Source of the DNA: QHXQ01 sp963788965
GTDB taxonomy: Bacteria > Acidobacteriota > Blastocatellia > Pyrinomonadales > Pyrinomonadaceae
NCBI GenBank assembly: GCA_963788965.1
Contig: CAWBIK010000006.1
Span: 1,364,001-1,428,000 of the forward strand
DNA length: 64,000 nucleotides
Reading direction: 5' to 3'
Shown here: in pieces, positions 27,169-36,559 of the stretch
Position numbering within the stretch: position 1 is the first letter of the stretch
Layout: the number at the start of each line of letters is the position of its first letter
Notes under the pieces: model-generated
Database searches by the model: none
What the model saw: only the letters and a program-made list of their open reading frames with translations
What the model was told of the DNA's origin: nothing
Translations under genes and position numbers: made by a program

Positions 27169-28142
27169 TCAACCTGCGAGCGCGAGGCGTGCGAGTTGGG
27201 CGCGGGCCATTTGGGCGGCGGCTTGGGCGGGCGGCGTCTGCGGCGGCGCGAGAAAGGCTTGGCGGGCCACGCCGTTGATCACCTCGCGCAATGGTTCGAG
27301 GATCAACTCGCCCGCGCGGAAGACGCCGCCGACGTAGGCCACTTGAAAACGTTCGCGCTCCATATTCAACTTGCGGATCACGGCTATGGCCGCGTTGCCG
27401 AGTTCGCGGCCTGCGTCCGTGATGATCGTGCTGGCTACGTCGTCGCCTGCGCGCGCTTCTTCGATCACGTTGCGCCCGAAACCGGCGATGCGGTCGTTCG
27501 TCATGTTCGGCGCGTAGATGGCAAGCGACAGGTCGTCGGGCGCGGCGACGTTGAAATAGGCACATGCCGCGCGGCACAGAGACGTGGCCGGGCCGCGCCC
27601 GTCCGTGGCTTGCGCCACCGCCTGCAACGCGCGGCGCGCGAGCCATGTGCCGCCGCCTTCGTCGCCCGCGAGCGGCCCCCAACCGCCCGCGCACACGCGT
27701 TTGCCGCGTGCGTTCCGACCGCAACAGATCGAGCCTGTGCCCGCGATCAGCACGAGGCCGGGCGCGCCGTTCGTCGCACCATACAAAGCGATGTCCGCGT
27801 CGGTGACGACTTCAAGCGAGCGTATGCCAAGCCCCGTTAACGTCTCGCGCATACGCTCGCGCAAGTCTGCACGCCGCACGCCCGCGAGTCCTATCTCGGC
27901 CGCGCCAACGTCCGCGCGTCTGACGCTGGCCGCATCGCACGCCTGATCGATCGGCCTCGCGCACGGCCGCAGCCGCCTGATTCACGCCCACGCGCAGAGG
28001 GTTCGAACGGGCCGGCAAAGCCTTCGCCCAACACTTGCCCATGCTCGTCCGTTAGGACGGCGTGTGTCTTTGTGCCGCCGCCGTCCACGCCGAGCAGATA
28101 TTCGGGCGCGGCTAATTTGACGGCTGTGTTTTTGGCCTTCAT
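27169..28142 (-). CDS. N-acetylglucosamine kinase (BadF/BadG/BcrA/BcrD ATPase family), two frameshifts
   Basis: Reads as about 323 residues after correcting two indels (near 28012 and 27955). The N-terminus LLGVDGGGTKTHAVL is the phosphate-1 motif of ASKHA sugar kinases; AGTGSICCGRNARGKRVCAGGWGPLAGDEGGG carries the phosphate-2 and substrate loops of eukaryotic-type GlcNAc kinases, and VAYVGGVFRAG the adenosine motif. It likely phosphorylates GlcNAc or MurNAc released from peptidoglycan, immediately preceding murQ in the same orientation. MurNAc specificity is possible and would feed MurQ directly. Confidence 0.82.
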
Positions 28143-28197
28143 CGCTTATCTTGGGGCCGTGCCCGGTCGCATCTTTACCCGTGCTGCTGGCCCGAAG

Positions 28198-28228
28198 TTG
28201 CGATTTTAAGCTTGCCTTGACGTATAAT
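28198..28228 (+). promoter_or_regulatory. Candidate promoter upstream of LysR gene
   Basis: A perfect TATAAT at 28223-28228, 55 bp upstream of the LysR start, with a weak TTGCGA -35 at 28198-28203 (19-base spacer). Consensus match only. Confidence 0.4.
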
Positions 28229-28282
28229 TGAAACTAAAAGATTTTATCCGTTCGATAAACACGTCTGATACCGGAGCTACAG

Positions 28283-29260
28283 ATGGAGATTCGTCAGTTG
28301 CGCGCGCTGCAATCGATTGCCGAGACGCACACCTTCACGGCCGCCGCCGAGCGCGTCCACGTCACACAGGCCGCCATCAGCATGCAGATTCGCCAACTCG
28401 AACTTGAGGTCGGTGCGCCGCTGTTCGTGCGGACGCCGCGCCGTTGCGTGTTGACGCACGCGGGCGAGTTGTTGCTCGAACGCGCGCAACGCATCCTGCG
28501 CGAACACGACGCCGCGCTCGAAGAGTTGGCGGAACTGTCGGGCGCAACGCGCGGGCGACTGCGTTTGGGCAGCGCCTCTGTCATGTTCAGCAGCGACCCG
28601 TTGCCGCAACTGCTCAAGGAGTTGTGCGCGGGTCATCCGCACGCGGAGGTGTCGGTCGTTTCGGGGACGAGCGAGGCGCTGATCAAACAGATACTCGCGG
28701 GCGATCTCGATCTGGCGTTCGTCTCGTTGCCCGTGGCGGCGCGTGGTGTCCAGACCGAGTTGCTGTTAGAAGATGAACTGATCGCTATTGCGCATCCGAA
28801 GCACAAGCACGCGGGGCAGCGTGTCATCAGTGCCTTTGCGCTCGCGGGCGAGCCGTTGATCTTGGGCGAGCGCGGCGGCAACACGCGTCGCTTGATCGAC
28901 GAGTTCTTCGCCCAGTCGGGCTTGCACCCGAAGGTGGTGATGGAGTTGAGCCGTCTGGCTTCGATCAAGCGCATGGTCGAGGCCGGCTTGGGCGTCGGCA
29001 TCGTGCCGGTGCAGTCGGCGACGGAAGAGATCGCGGCGGGGCGGCTCGTGCGTTGGTGGATCGAGGGCGCGCGGATCAATTCCGAGATGGGGCTGGCACG
29101 CCTGCGCGGCGGCTATCATTCGCCGCTCATACAGAGCTTCGTACAACTTTGCCGCGCACACTTTGCGGCCACTGCGAAGAGCGTGGCCGCGCTCAGACAA
29201 CCCGCGCCGCGCAAAGCTGCGAAGCAAGCGGGGCAGAAAAAGAAGAGTCGCAAAGGATAA
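28283..29260 (+). CDS. LysR-family transcriptional regulator
   Basis: 325 residues. N-terminal winged helix (THTFTAAAERVHVTQAAISMQIRQLE), then the effector domain with LDLAFVSLPV and GLGVGIVPV. A Lys/Arg-rich C-terminal tail (KAAKQAGQKKKSRKG) follows the normal end. The domain organisation resembles CysB/CynR-type regulators. It is divergent from the GlcNAc kinase gene (140-bp gap) and 57 bp ahead of the gamma-glutamyltransferase gene, either of which could be its target. Confidence 0.88.
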   Translation: MEIRQLRALQSIAETHTFTAAAERVHVTQAAISMQIRQLELEVGAPLFVRTPRRCVLTHAGELLLERAQRILREHDAALEELAELSGATRGRLRLGSASVMFSSDPLPQLLKELCAGHPHAEVSVVSGTSEALIKQILAGDLDLAFVSLPVAARGVQTELLLEDELIAIAHPKHKHAGQRVISAFALAGEPLILGERGGNTRRLIDEFFAQSGLHPKVVMELSRLASIKRMVEAGLGVGIVPVQSATEEIAAGRLVRWWIEGARINSEMGLARLRGGYHSPLIQSFVQLCRAHFAATAKSVAALRQPAPRKAAKQAGQKKKSRKG

Positions 29261-29317
29261 CGCTATCTTGCTGCGTTGTGATGCGCTAAAATCCTCGCCA
29301 CCACACCGGAGGTGCTC

Positions 29318-31179
29318 ATGCCCACTCGAATGTTCATTGTCGGCAAACTGTCTGTCGTACTCTTACTGGCCGCGGGTCTGTTGCTTGCGCCAGTGCCGGG
29401 GCGCACGACGGCAGACACGTTTCGGCCCGTCGTGCGCGGGCGGCGCGGCGTCGTGGCGGGTGGTCATCCGCTCTCAGTAGCGGCCGGGCTGCGCGTGCTG
29501 CAACGCGGGGGCAACGCGGTCGATGCGGGCGTGGCGACGATCCTCGCCGCGTCGGTCATAGAGTTTTCGCACTTCTCGTTCGGCGGCGAAGTGCCGATCT
29601 TGATCAAACTAAAGAGTCAGCCCGTCGCGGTGGTCGAAGGCATGGGCACTGCGCCGATGAAGGCGACGCGCGAGTTCTTTGTTAAGCGCGCGGCTACTGA
29701 CAAACAGACGCCCGCGCCGACGATGGCGGGCGCAAGCAACGGCCTGATCCCTTCGACTGGGCCGCTTGCGGCGACCGTGCCGCCGTGCTCGATGCGTGCG
29801 TGACCGCGCTTGATCGTTTCGGCACGATGTCGTTCGGCGAAGTGGTGCAGCCCGCGATTGAGTTGGCAGACGGCTTTCCGATTGACGAGTTGCGCGTCGA
29901 TTACATCAAGAAGCGTGGCGAGGTCTTCTCGCAGTGGTCCGAGGCCCGACGCATCTTTTTACCCGGCGGGCGCGTGCCCGCAGTGGGCGACATCTTCGTG
30001 CAGACCGATCTGGCGCGGACGTTGCGCGCGCTCGCTGCCGCCGAGCAACGTGCAGTGCGCCGCGGCAACAGGCACGCGGGCCTCATGGCCGCGCGTGATC
30101 TGTTCTACAAGGGCGACATAGGGCAGCGCATCGGTGCGTTCATGCAGACGCATGGCGGGCTGCTCGCGGCTGAAGATTTGGCGCGCTTTCGTGTGGGCAC
30201 GGGTGTGCCCGCCGTCGGCACGTATCGCGGTTATGAAGTTTACAAGCCGGGCTTCTGGACGCAGGGGCCAACGTTCGTCGAGTCGCTCAACCTGCTCGAA
30301 GGCTACGACCTGAAACGCATGGGGCATAACTCGGCCGCTTACACGCACACGGTTGTCGAAGCGTTGAAGCTGGCCTTCGCAGATCGTGATCGTTACTATG
30401 GCGATCCGAACTTCGTGCGTGTGCCGGAGCGCGAACTGCTCTCGAAGGACTATGCCGCCATGAGGCGCGTGCTCATCAACGAACAGCGCGCCTCGATCAC
30501 GCAACAACCGGGCGACCCGCTGCACATGAAGGCGGTGCTGGCGCAACAGGGCGAGACGATTGGCCGCGCCTCGCGTGTGCCTGAGAACGAACGCGCGAAC
30601 GATACGACGTGCGTGAACGTGATCGACAAGGACGGCAATATGTTCAGTGCGACGCCGAGCGGGGCGTGGCTGCCTGCGGTTGTGGCGGGCGATACGGGCG
30701 TGTTGATGTCGCAGCGTTTGCAATCGGCGCTGACCGATCCGAACAGTCCGAACGTCGTCGCACCGGGCAAGCGCCCGCGCATCACGCTCTCGCCGACGCT
30801 CATCTTGAAAGACGGCGCACCATACATGATCTTGAGCACGCCGGGCGGCGACAATCAAGATCAGGCGCTCTTGCAAGTGTTATTGAACATCATCGAGTTC
30901 GATATGAATCCGCAGGAGGCGGTTGAAGCGCCACGTTTCGACACGCTGCATCTGGTCAGTTCATTTGACGATCATAGTTTCGTGCCCGGCTCGCTCAACG
31001 TCGAGGCGCGCTTCACGGAAGAGGTCGTGAAGGAACTAAAAGAGCGCGGGCACAAGCTTAAAGTGCAAGCCGCGTGGGGCACGCCCTCTGCGCCGACCGT
31101 GATCGTTTACAACGCGCAAACGGGCGTCGCGGCGGCGGGCGCAGACCCGCGCCGCAGTCGTTACGCGGTGGCTTGGTAA
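29318..31179 (+). CDS. ggt: Gamma-glutamyltransferase, one frameshift
   Basis: About 620 residues after restoring one base near 29785 (reading ATVPAVLDACV). Start ATG 29318 has GGAGG 5 bases upstream. Signal peptide to about residue 32. The conserved N-terminal GGHPLSVAAGLRVLQRGGNAVDA and the autocleavage site DTTCVNVIDKDGNMFS are present; the second Thr of that site would become the N-terminal nucleophile of the small subunit. GGNPxD-type loop near TPGGDNQDQ. Acts in the periplasm on gamma-glutamyl amides such as glutathione. The distal lid region is not distinguishable. Confidence 0.88.
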
Positions 31180-31185
31180 AAATAT

Positions 31186-31253
31186 ATTAACCACAAAGAC
31201 ACGACGACTCGAAGATCGATCGATCTTCGAGTCGTCGTGTCTTTGTGGTTAAT
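31186..31253. repeat. 68-bp perfect palindrome of the 8-mer type
   Basis: Every base from 31186 to 31253 pairs with its mirror about the centre 31219/31220, with no loop. The outer part is ATTAACCACAAAGACACGA and the centre is GAAGATCGATCGATCTTC. It lies in the convergent gap between ggt (stop 31179) and the TonB receptor gene (stop 31264). Confidence 0.95.
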
Positions 31254-31263
31254 TCTGTTCTGC

Positions 31264-34200
31264 TTAGAAGAGTAGCTTCATGGCGAACTGCATCTGGCGT
31301 GATGAGCCGGAATCGCCCGTGCCGAAGCGCGTGTTGGTGATGATGCCGAAGGTGGCGCTGCCAACTTGCGCGGTGCGGCCGGGTTGGCCGAAGTTCGCGT
31401 GGTTGAAGAGGTCGAACATCTCCGCGCGGAACTGGAAGCGCACGCGCTCGGTCAGCTTCGTGTTCTTGATCACGGAGAAGTCCACGTTGGTGAAGCCGGG
31501 GCCGATGACGACGTTCCGACCCAGACTGCCAAAGTGATAGACGTTGACCCGTTGATTGTTTGCCACCGTGGTTGCGACCGGCAGGCGAAAGACCGCGCCC
31601 GCCGGACAGCCCGTGGGCGAACCGGGATCGCAGACCGTGTTGGTGAACCACGGGTTGACGTTGCTCGTGATGTCGATAGGCGCGAGCAGGTCGGGGCGGA
31701 TCGAGGCGATGCCGGTGAAGCCGGCGATGCCTGCGCCTGCGCCGATGTTGACGCCGCCTTGCGTGAAGCCGAGCGGGTTGCCGGCGAGGATGTTGACCGG
31801 GTTGCCGCTCTGCGCCTGTATGATCGTGCCGAACTGCCAGCCTTCGACGAGTTGGTTGCCTTTGAAGGGCAGTTCGTATAGCCCACTGATGACGAAGCGA
31901 TGGCGCGCGTCGTAGTCGGAGAGGCCGCGGTCGCCGCGCAGGTTGTAGCTGTCTTGCACGACCACGCCTTGCGAGTTGAGCGAGTTGTAGTCGATGGACT
32001 TCGACCAAGTGTAAGAGGCGTTGAACTGGAAGTTTTGTGCGAGCCGCTTGGTCGCCGTGGCCCAGAGCGCGTTGTAGCTTGAGTTGGCTGTGCTCTCGAT
32101 CTGCGTGATGTTGCCGAGCGTCGTGCCGGGCAGGATGGGGCTGCTCGCCGAGAGGCGCGGGAACGGGCGCACGCCGTTGACTAGCTGATTGATGTTGCGC
32201 GAGATGCGCAGATGCGTGCCCTTCGAGCCGACGTAGCCGAGCATGACGCCGAGCGAAGAGGTTAGCTGGCGCTGCACGTTTAAGTTCCACGACTGCACGT
32301 AGGCGTTATCGAAGTTGGGATCGATGGTGTTGGGCGCGAGGCCGCTCGCGGCGGCATCGTTGAAGCCGGTGGCGAAGGTCGTCGTCGGCCAGCGCCGTCG
32401 TCGCGGTGAAGTTGCGCGGCGTGGCGAGCGGCGGATTGGCGGTCGGCCCTGTGACCGTGTTGGTCACGGGTTGATCGACGAGGATCGCGTAGGCTGCACG
32501 CACGCTCGTCTTGCCGTCGCCGAATGGGTCCCAAGCGAGGCCGACGCGCGGTTGCAAGTTCTTGTTGTTCTGGTGATAGATCAGATCGCGGCCTTGCCCG
32601 ACGCGGACGAGCGAAGCAGTCGCGGTGTCGAAGACGACGAAGCGATCGAAACGTTCGGTCGGCGTCATGTTCCAGTCGTAACGCAGACCCAGTTCGATGG
32701 TCAGGTTCTTGCGCGCCTTGTAGTTGTCCTGCACGAACGCGCCGAGTGCGCCTGTGCCGATGCTGCTGGCGCGGTCGCCGATGCGTGACGCTGAAGGCGT
32801 TGGCGATGCCTTGTTGGAACGCGGCGACGCTGGCGAAGCCGAACGTGCCCGTGTCGAGGTTGAAGTTGTTGTTGTAGAAGCGGCGGAACTCGCCGCCGAA
32901 CTTGAGCGAGTGGTTGCCGCGAAAATAGTTGAGCGTATCGGAGAAGACGAAGGTCGTGTCGGAGCGTCCTTGCGGGAAGCCGGTGGGGCCGCCGAAGTTG
33001 AGGCCGAGGCCGCCGACTGTGATCTGCGGGATGCCGATGGGTTGGTTGACGCCATTGCTGATGCCGAAGTCGGCCGGGTTCAAGAGCGCGTTGGGCGTAA
33101 ACGTGATGTTGATGCGGTTGAAGCCGAAGCGCGCTTCGTTGACGAGGTTGGGATTGAACGTGTGCGTTTCGTTGAGCGTGAAAATCTGGCGATGCGATTG
33201 GCGCGTGTCGCCGAAGCCGGGGATGCGTGTTGAGTTGCAAGGTCGGCTCGCCGCGTTGGTCACGTTGAAAGGCATAGTAGCCGTGCAGGCGGTCGTCGCT
33301 CGTCAGGTTGTGATTGATGTCGATGGTCCACTGATCGATGTTGACGGGCGCGGTGGCCGCGCCGACGAAGAAGCCTTGTGCGGCACCGCCGACAGTTCTG
33401 ATCACGTTCGCCGTCGGGATGAAGTCCAACAACCGGCGCGCAATCGGATCGATGACGGCCGCGCGTTGTGCATCGGTTAGCACGCCGTTGTTGAGCGATA
33501 AGCCTTGCCGTTGACGCAGGCCCTCGTAGCTGAAGAAGAAGAAGGTCTTGTTCTTGCCGTTGACGATAGCCGGGCCGCCTTCGCCGAAGTGAGGCAGCAG
33601 CAGCGGGCCGCCGATGGCTGCGCCGAACTGGTTGCGCTTGAAGGGCGGCTTGCGCGCGTCGAAGAAGTTGCGCGCGTCGAGTGCTTCGTTGCGGAAGAAC
33701 TCGAACAGTTCGCCGTGGAACTCGTTCGTGCCGGAGCGCGTGGCGATGTTGACGACCGCGCCGGAGTTGCGCCCGTACTCGGCGCTGAAGGTCGAGTTGT
33801 CGGCCTTGAACTCTTGCACGGTGTTGATCGACGGCTGAAAGGTGATCTGATTCTGCACCATGTCGTTGAGGTTGACGCCGTTGATCTGGAAGTTAACTGT
33901 GTCCTCGCGGTTGCCGGCCGTGTTGAAGGCGAATGAGCCTTGCCCGCGCAACGGGGCGGTTAAGAAACCGTTCTGCGGTGGCGTGACCGAACCGGGCAAG
34001 AGCAGGCCGAGATCGACGAAGTGGCGGCCGTTCAAAGGTATCTCTTGCACCGTGCGCTCGTTGATGACCGTGCCGACCGATGTGGTCGTCGTCTCGACGA
34101 CGGGCGCGCCCGACGTGACCGTCACTTCCTGCGCGATGTTGCCGACGGTGAGTTGGAAGTTTTGCACGACGGTCTGCGCGACGCCGAGGTTGAGCGTGTT

Positions 34201-34491
34201 GACGACCTGCGTTTGAAACCCTTGCGCCTGCACCTCGATGCGGTAGCCGCCGACGGGCATGGCCGCGATCTGATAGTTCCCTTCGCTGTCGGTCTGTGCG
34301 TTGCGCTCCGTGCCCGTGGCCAAACTGCGCGCGACGACGCGTGCGGCGGGGACGACCGCGCCCGATTGATCCGTGACCGCGCCTTGCAGCGTCGCGGTCG
34401 ATTGCGCTGTTGCGCCGCTGGTCAGCGCCAGCAGGCAGACGGCCGCCAAGAGTGTGTGTGCGAGGTTGAAGTTGCCGCGACTGTTCTTCAT
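31264..34491 (-). CDS. TonB-dependent receptor with N-terminal carboxypeptidase-regulatory-like domain, three frameshifts
   Basis: Frames 34491 to about 33230, 33230-32790, 32790-32385 and 32385-31264 join into one protein of about 1075 residues. Start ATG 34491 has AGGAGG 5 bases upstream. Signal peptide (to about residue 30), then a carboxypeptidase-regulatory-like beta-sandwich (LQGAVTDQSGAVVPAARV...), a plug (RTVQEIPLNGRHF, GRNSGAVVNIATRSGTNEFHG) and the barrel, ending in MQFAMKLLF. This Oar-like architecture is abundant in Acidobacteriota and takes up large or bulky ligands. Ligand unknown. Coverage without gaps suggests assembly indels rather than a dead gene. Confidence 0.85.
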
Positions 34492-34831
34492 TGGCTCCTC
34501 CTGTGTCTGGGGTATGCAATCGGAGCGGGGTCGTGCGGGCGACACCCAATCCGACCGGCTCAATTGTTGTTCGCGCCTACTAAGCTCAGCAGGCAGACAC
34601 AACGAGCGTGCCTGCCCGTGATGATGAAAACGCCCCTTGCGCGTCAACGATGAATGCCGCCGGTAGAATGATGTTGGCTGCGCCGACTGAGGAGACAGCT
34701 TTAACTTTTTTCAAGCAACATAGATGCCATGTCGTTAGCCTCTGCTGACCCACGAACTGACTCAACACTTTCACGCTGAACTGATCGAGCGATCCAAAAT
34801 TTCAGGCAACGCACGACCGAAAAAATGTAGA
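34492..34831. other. Intergenic region
   Basis: 340 bp between the TonB receptor start and the phhA stop, both minus strand. Apart from the receptor ribosome site, no hairpin, repeat or convincing promoter was identified. A short 62-codon frame inside has no coding support. Confidence 0.5.
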
Positions 34832-35722
34832 TCATGCGCCCGCCTGCCAACGCACAAGGTAAGCGCGCAACGTCTGAAACATCGAGTCGAACGAGTCGGC
34901 GCAAAAGAGTACGGGTTGATAGTGCGTCGGATCGAAGTCTTGCGCGGCTGCTGCTTCAGGGTCGAACGGACGCAAGGTCGCGCCTCGCATCGCGGCCAGT
35001 TCGCCCGCCGACGACAAGAGGCCCGTGCCGTAAGCCCTTAAAGTGCCCGCTTCGCGCAGCACGCCGAACTCGATGGTGAACCAGTAGAGGCGCGCGAGTC
35101 GCTCGAAGCCTTCGGGCGCGCTCGTGCGGCGCACAGCTTCACCGAACAGACGGTTGAGTTCGGCCAGCGGTTCGCTCGCCAGCAAGACGGCGTGGCCGAG
35201 TAGTTCGTGAACCACGTCCGGCTCAGGCGTGTAGTGCGGCGTCGAATGATGGCGAATGTACTGCGCGCAGAGGAAGACGCCGCTCGCCAGCGATTCAAGA
35301 AAGACGCGCGGCTCGACCAACCCCGCGACCGGCTCAAGCCGAAAACCGCTGATCGCTGCGACACGCGCGCTGACCTCTTGCAACTGCGGGATACGCTCGC
35401 ACGGCAGATCAAGGCGACGCAGGCAAGCGCGATATTCGACGCACGCATATTGTCTATGTGCCGGTGCGAGCGCCGCACGAATATCACGCCAGAGTTCATG
35501 CTCCGCCGACGTATAAGGCGCGTCGGGCACGGGCGCGCCCGTGCGATACGTTAACGCGATGTGCGCGATCTCGTCGCGGCGCGCGCGATAGGCCGGATCA
35601 CGAAAGCCGGGATGATCGGGATCAAGTTCGACGAGTTGTTGTCGCCCTTCATTGGCGGCAAACGGGAGCGCGGGCAAGTGGACTTTGTTGGTCGCCGTCT
35701 CTGCGTGTGTATGCGTCGTCAT
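34832..35722 (-). CDS. phhA: Phenylalanine 4-monooxygenase
   Basis: 296 residues from the ATG at 35722. The biopterin-dependent aromatic amino acid hydroxylase signature PDVVHELLGHAVLL supplies the two iron-ligand His residues, and the Glu ligand lies in YWFTIEFG. Single catalytic domain, without the regulatory ACT domain of animal enzymes, as usual in bacteria. It converts Phe to Tyr with O2 and a pterin. The preceding 270 bp hold a promoter, a Tyr-rich leader peptide and an intrinsic terminator, so expression appears to respond to tyrosine supply, implying a biosynthetic role for the enzyme. No pterin dehydratase (phhB) gene is adjacent. Confidence 0.94.
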   Translation of the reverse strand: MTTHTHAETATNKVHLPALPFAANEGRQQLVELDPDHPGFRDPAYRARRDEIAHIALTYRTGAPVPDAPYTSAEHELWRDIRAALAPAHRQYACVEYRACLRRLDLPCERIPQLQEVSARVAAISGFRLEPVAGLVEPRVFLESLASGVFLCAQYIRHHSTPHYTPEPDVVHELLGHAVLLASEPLAELNRLFGEAVRRTSAPEGFERLARLYWFTIEFGVLREAGTLRAYGTGLLSSAGELAAMRGATLRPFDPEAAAAQDFDPTHYQPVLFCADSFDSMFQTLRAYLVRWQAGA

Positions 35723-35752
35723 GCTAATTAACCTCAAACAGTAAGTGCAGAC

Positions 35753-35793
35753 AAAAAAGGTCGCCGTCCTTCCGCATTGGAAGAACGGCGACC
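35753..35793 (-). terminator. Intrinsic terminator in the phhA leader (attenuator)
   Basis: On the minus strand, GGTCGCCGT/ACGGCGACC with an inner CTTCC/GGAAG extension (hairpin 35793-35759) is followed directly by six T (35758-35753). It lies 30 bases before the phhA start codon and after the leader peptide stop, so it must be read through for phhA to be expressed from its own promoter. Confidence 0.88.
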
Positions 35794-35870
35794 GGTGTTT
35801 CGGAGATTCTGTCTTAGCTCGTGCTACTTAGTCGTCACACGCCGACAGCCTACCGCCAGCCCGTCCCTCC
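35779..35870 (-). promoter_or_regulatory. Predicted antiterminator pairing in the phhA leader
   Basis: Minus-strand GGAGGGACGG (35870-35861) can pair over 10 bp (two G-U) with CCGTTCTTCC (35788-35779), which is part of the 5' arm of the terminator. The two structures are mutually exclusive. The upstream partner begins 12 bases after the last Tyr codon of the leader peptide. Inferred by eye. Confidence 0.6.
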
Positions 35871-35923
35871 ATGGGGCGCGCGTAGTAGTAGTAATAACGA
35901 TAGCTGTTCGCGTGTTCGATCAT
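35828..35923 (-). CDS. Tyrosine-rich leader peptide of phhA
   Basis: 31 codons: MIEHANS, then YRYYYYY, then ARPMEGRAGGRLSACDD. Six of seven consecutive codons (35902-35882) are Tyr, using TAT, TAT and four TAC. It follows a sigma-70-like promoter and precedes a terminator and then the phenylalanine hydroxylase gene. This is the arrangement of trp/phe/his-type leader peptides. The ribosome site is weak (only CAAG directly upstream). A ribosome stalled for lack of charged tRNA-Tyr would favour the antiterminator. Confidence 0.75.
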   Translation of the reverse strand: MIEHANSYRYYYYYARPMEGRAGGRLSACDD

Positions 35924-35962
35924 CTTGCACGGCGCGCTGCAACTCGCGGCGCTGTTCAGTAC

Positions 35963-35990
35963 CTTATGATTTAGTGTTTCGATCTGTCAA
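35963..35990 (-). promoter_or_regulatory. Sigma-70-like promoter of the phhA leader
   Basis: Minus-strand TTGACA (35990-35985), a 16-base spacer, then CATAAG (35968-35963). It is located in the gap after kdsC (stop at 36015) and about 40 bases ahead of the leader peptide start. Confidence 0.6.
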
Positions 35991-36014
35991 GAATATTCCG
36001 GCGGCGACAAGCAA

Positions 36015-36551
36015 CTAACCTTCCGTGTAGCGGCGCATCAACTCCGTCCAATGCCCTTGCGCTTTGAGGATCAACTCGCAGACTTCGCGCACTGCGCCGA
36101 AGCCGCCGGGCAATTGGGTGACGTAGTGTGCGGCGGCGCGCGTCTCGGCGGTCGCGTCGGCGACGGCGACGGCGAGCGTCGCGCGGCGCATGAGTGGGAT
36201 GTCGGTTACGTCGTCGCCCATGACAGCGACCGCGCGCTCGTTTACGCCGGCCGCCGCGATGACTTCCATGAACTCGACGATCTTGTTGTGCGTGCCCTGC
36301 CGCACATGCGCGATGCCGAGATCGCGCGCGCGTCGTTCGACGGCAGAGGACGTGCGCCCGGAGATGATAGCGGATTGCAAACCGGCGCGATGCAAGAGGA
36401 CGAGGCCGTGGCCGTCGCGCGTGTGAAAACTCTTCTGCTCGTCGCCGTCTGCATCGAGCGTGATGCGCCCGTCGGTCAGCACGCCGTCGCAATCGAGCAA
36501 TAGCAACTTGACGCGCGCGGCCCGGCGTTCAACGTCGCTCAGGTCAAACAT
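36015..36551 (-). CDS. kdsC: 3-deoxy-manno-octulosonate-8-phosphatase (KdsC type HAD phosphatase)
   Basis: 178 residues from ATG 36551; the upstream gene stops 8 bp before. HAD motif I LLDCDGVLTDG, motif II IISGRTSSAV, motif III/Lys region and motif IV GDDVTDIPLM are all present, with no cap domain, as expected for the tetrameric C0-type KdsC. It dephosphorylates Kdo-8-P to Kdo for LPS. It is in an apparent operon with kdsA and the M1-like gene, and kdsB lies upstream on the same strand. Confidence 0.9.
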   Translation of the reverse strand: MFDLSDVERRAARVKLLLLDCDGVLTDGRITLDADGDEQKSFHTRDGHGLVLLHRAGLQSAIISGRTSSAVERRARDLGIAHVRQGTHNKIVEFMEVIAAAGVNERAVAVMGDDVTDIPLMRRATLAVAVADATAETRAAAHYVTQLPGGFGAVREVCELILKAQGHWTELMRRYTEG

Positions 36552-36559
36552 GATGCGCT

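Noticed and set aside
33505..33936. Plus-strand frame opposite the TonB receptor
   Set aside because: Antisense shadow, rich in Glu/Val/Ala as expected from the complement of the receptor gene.
35753..35990. Tyrosine T-box riboswitch in the phhA leader
   Set aside because: No T-box sequence (AGGGTGGNACCGCG-like) and no Stem I features; the Tyr-codon reading frame explains the leader better.
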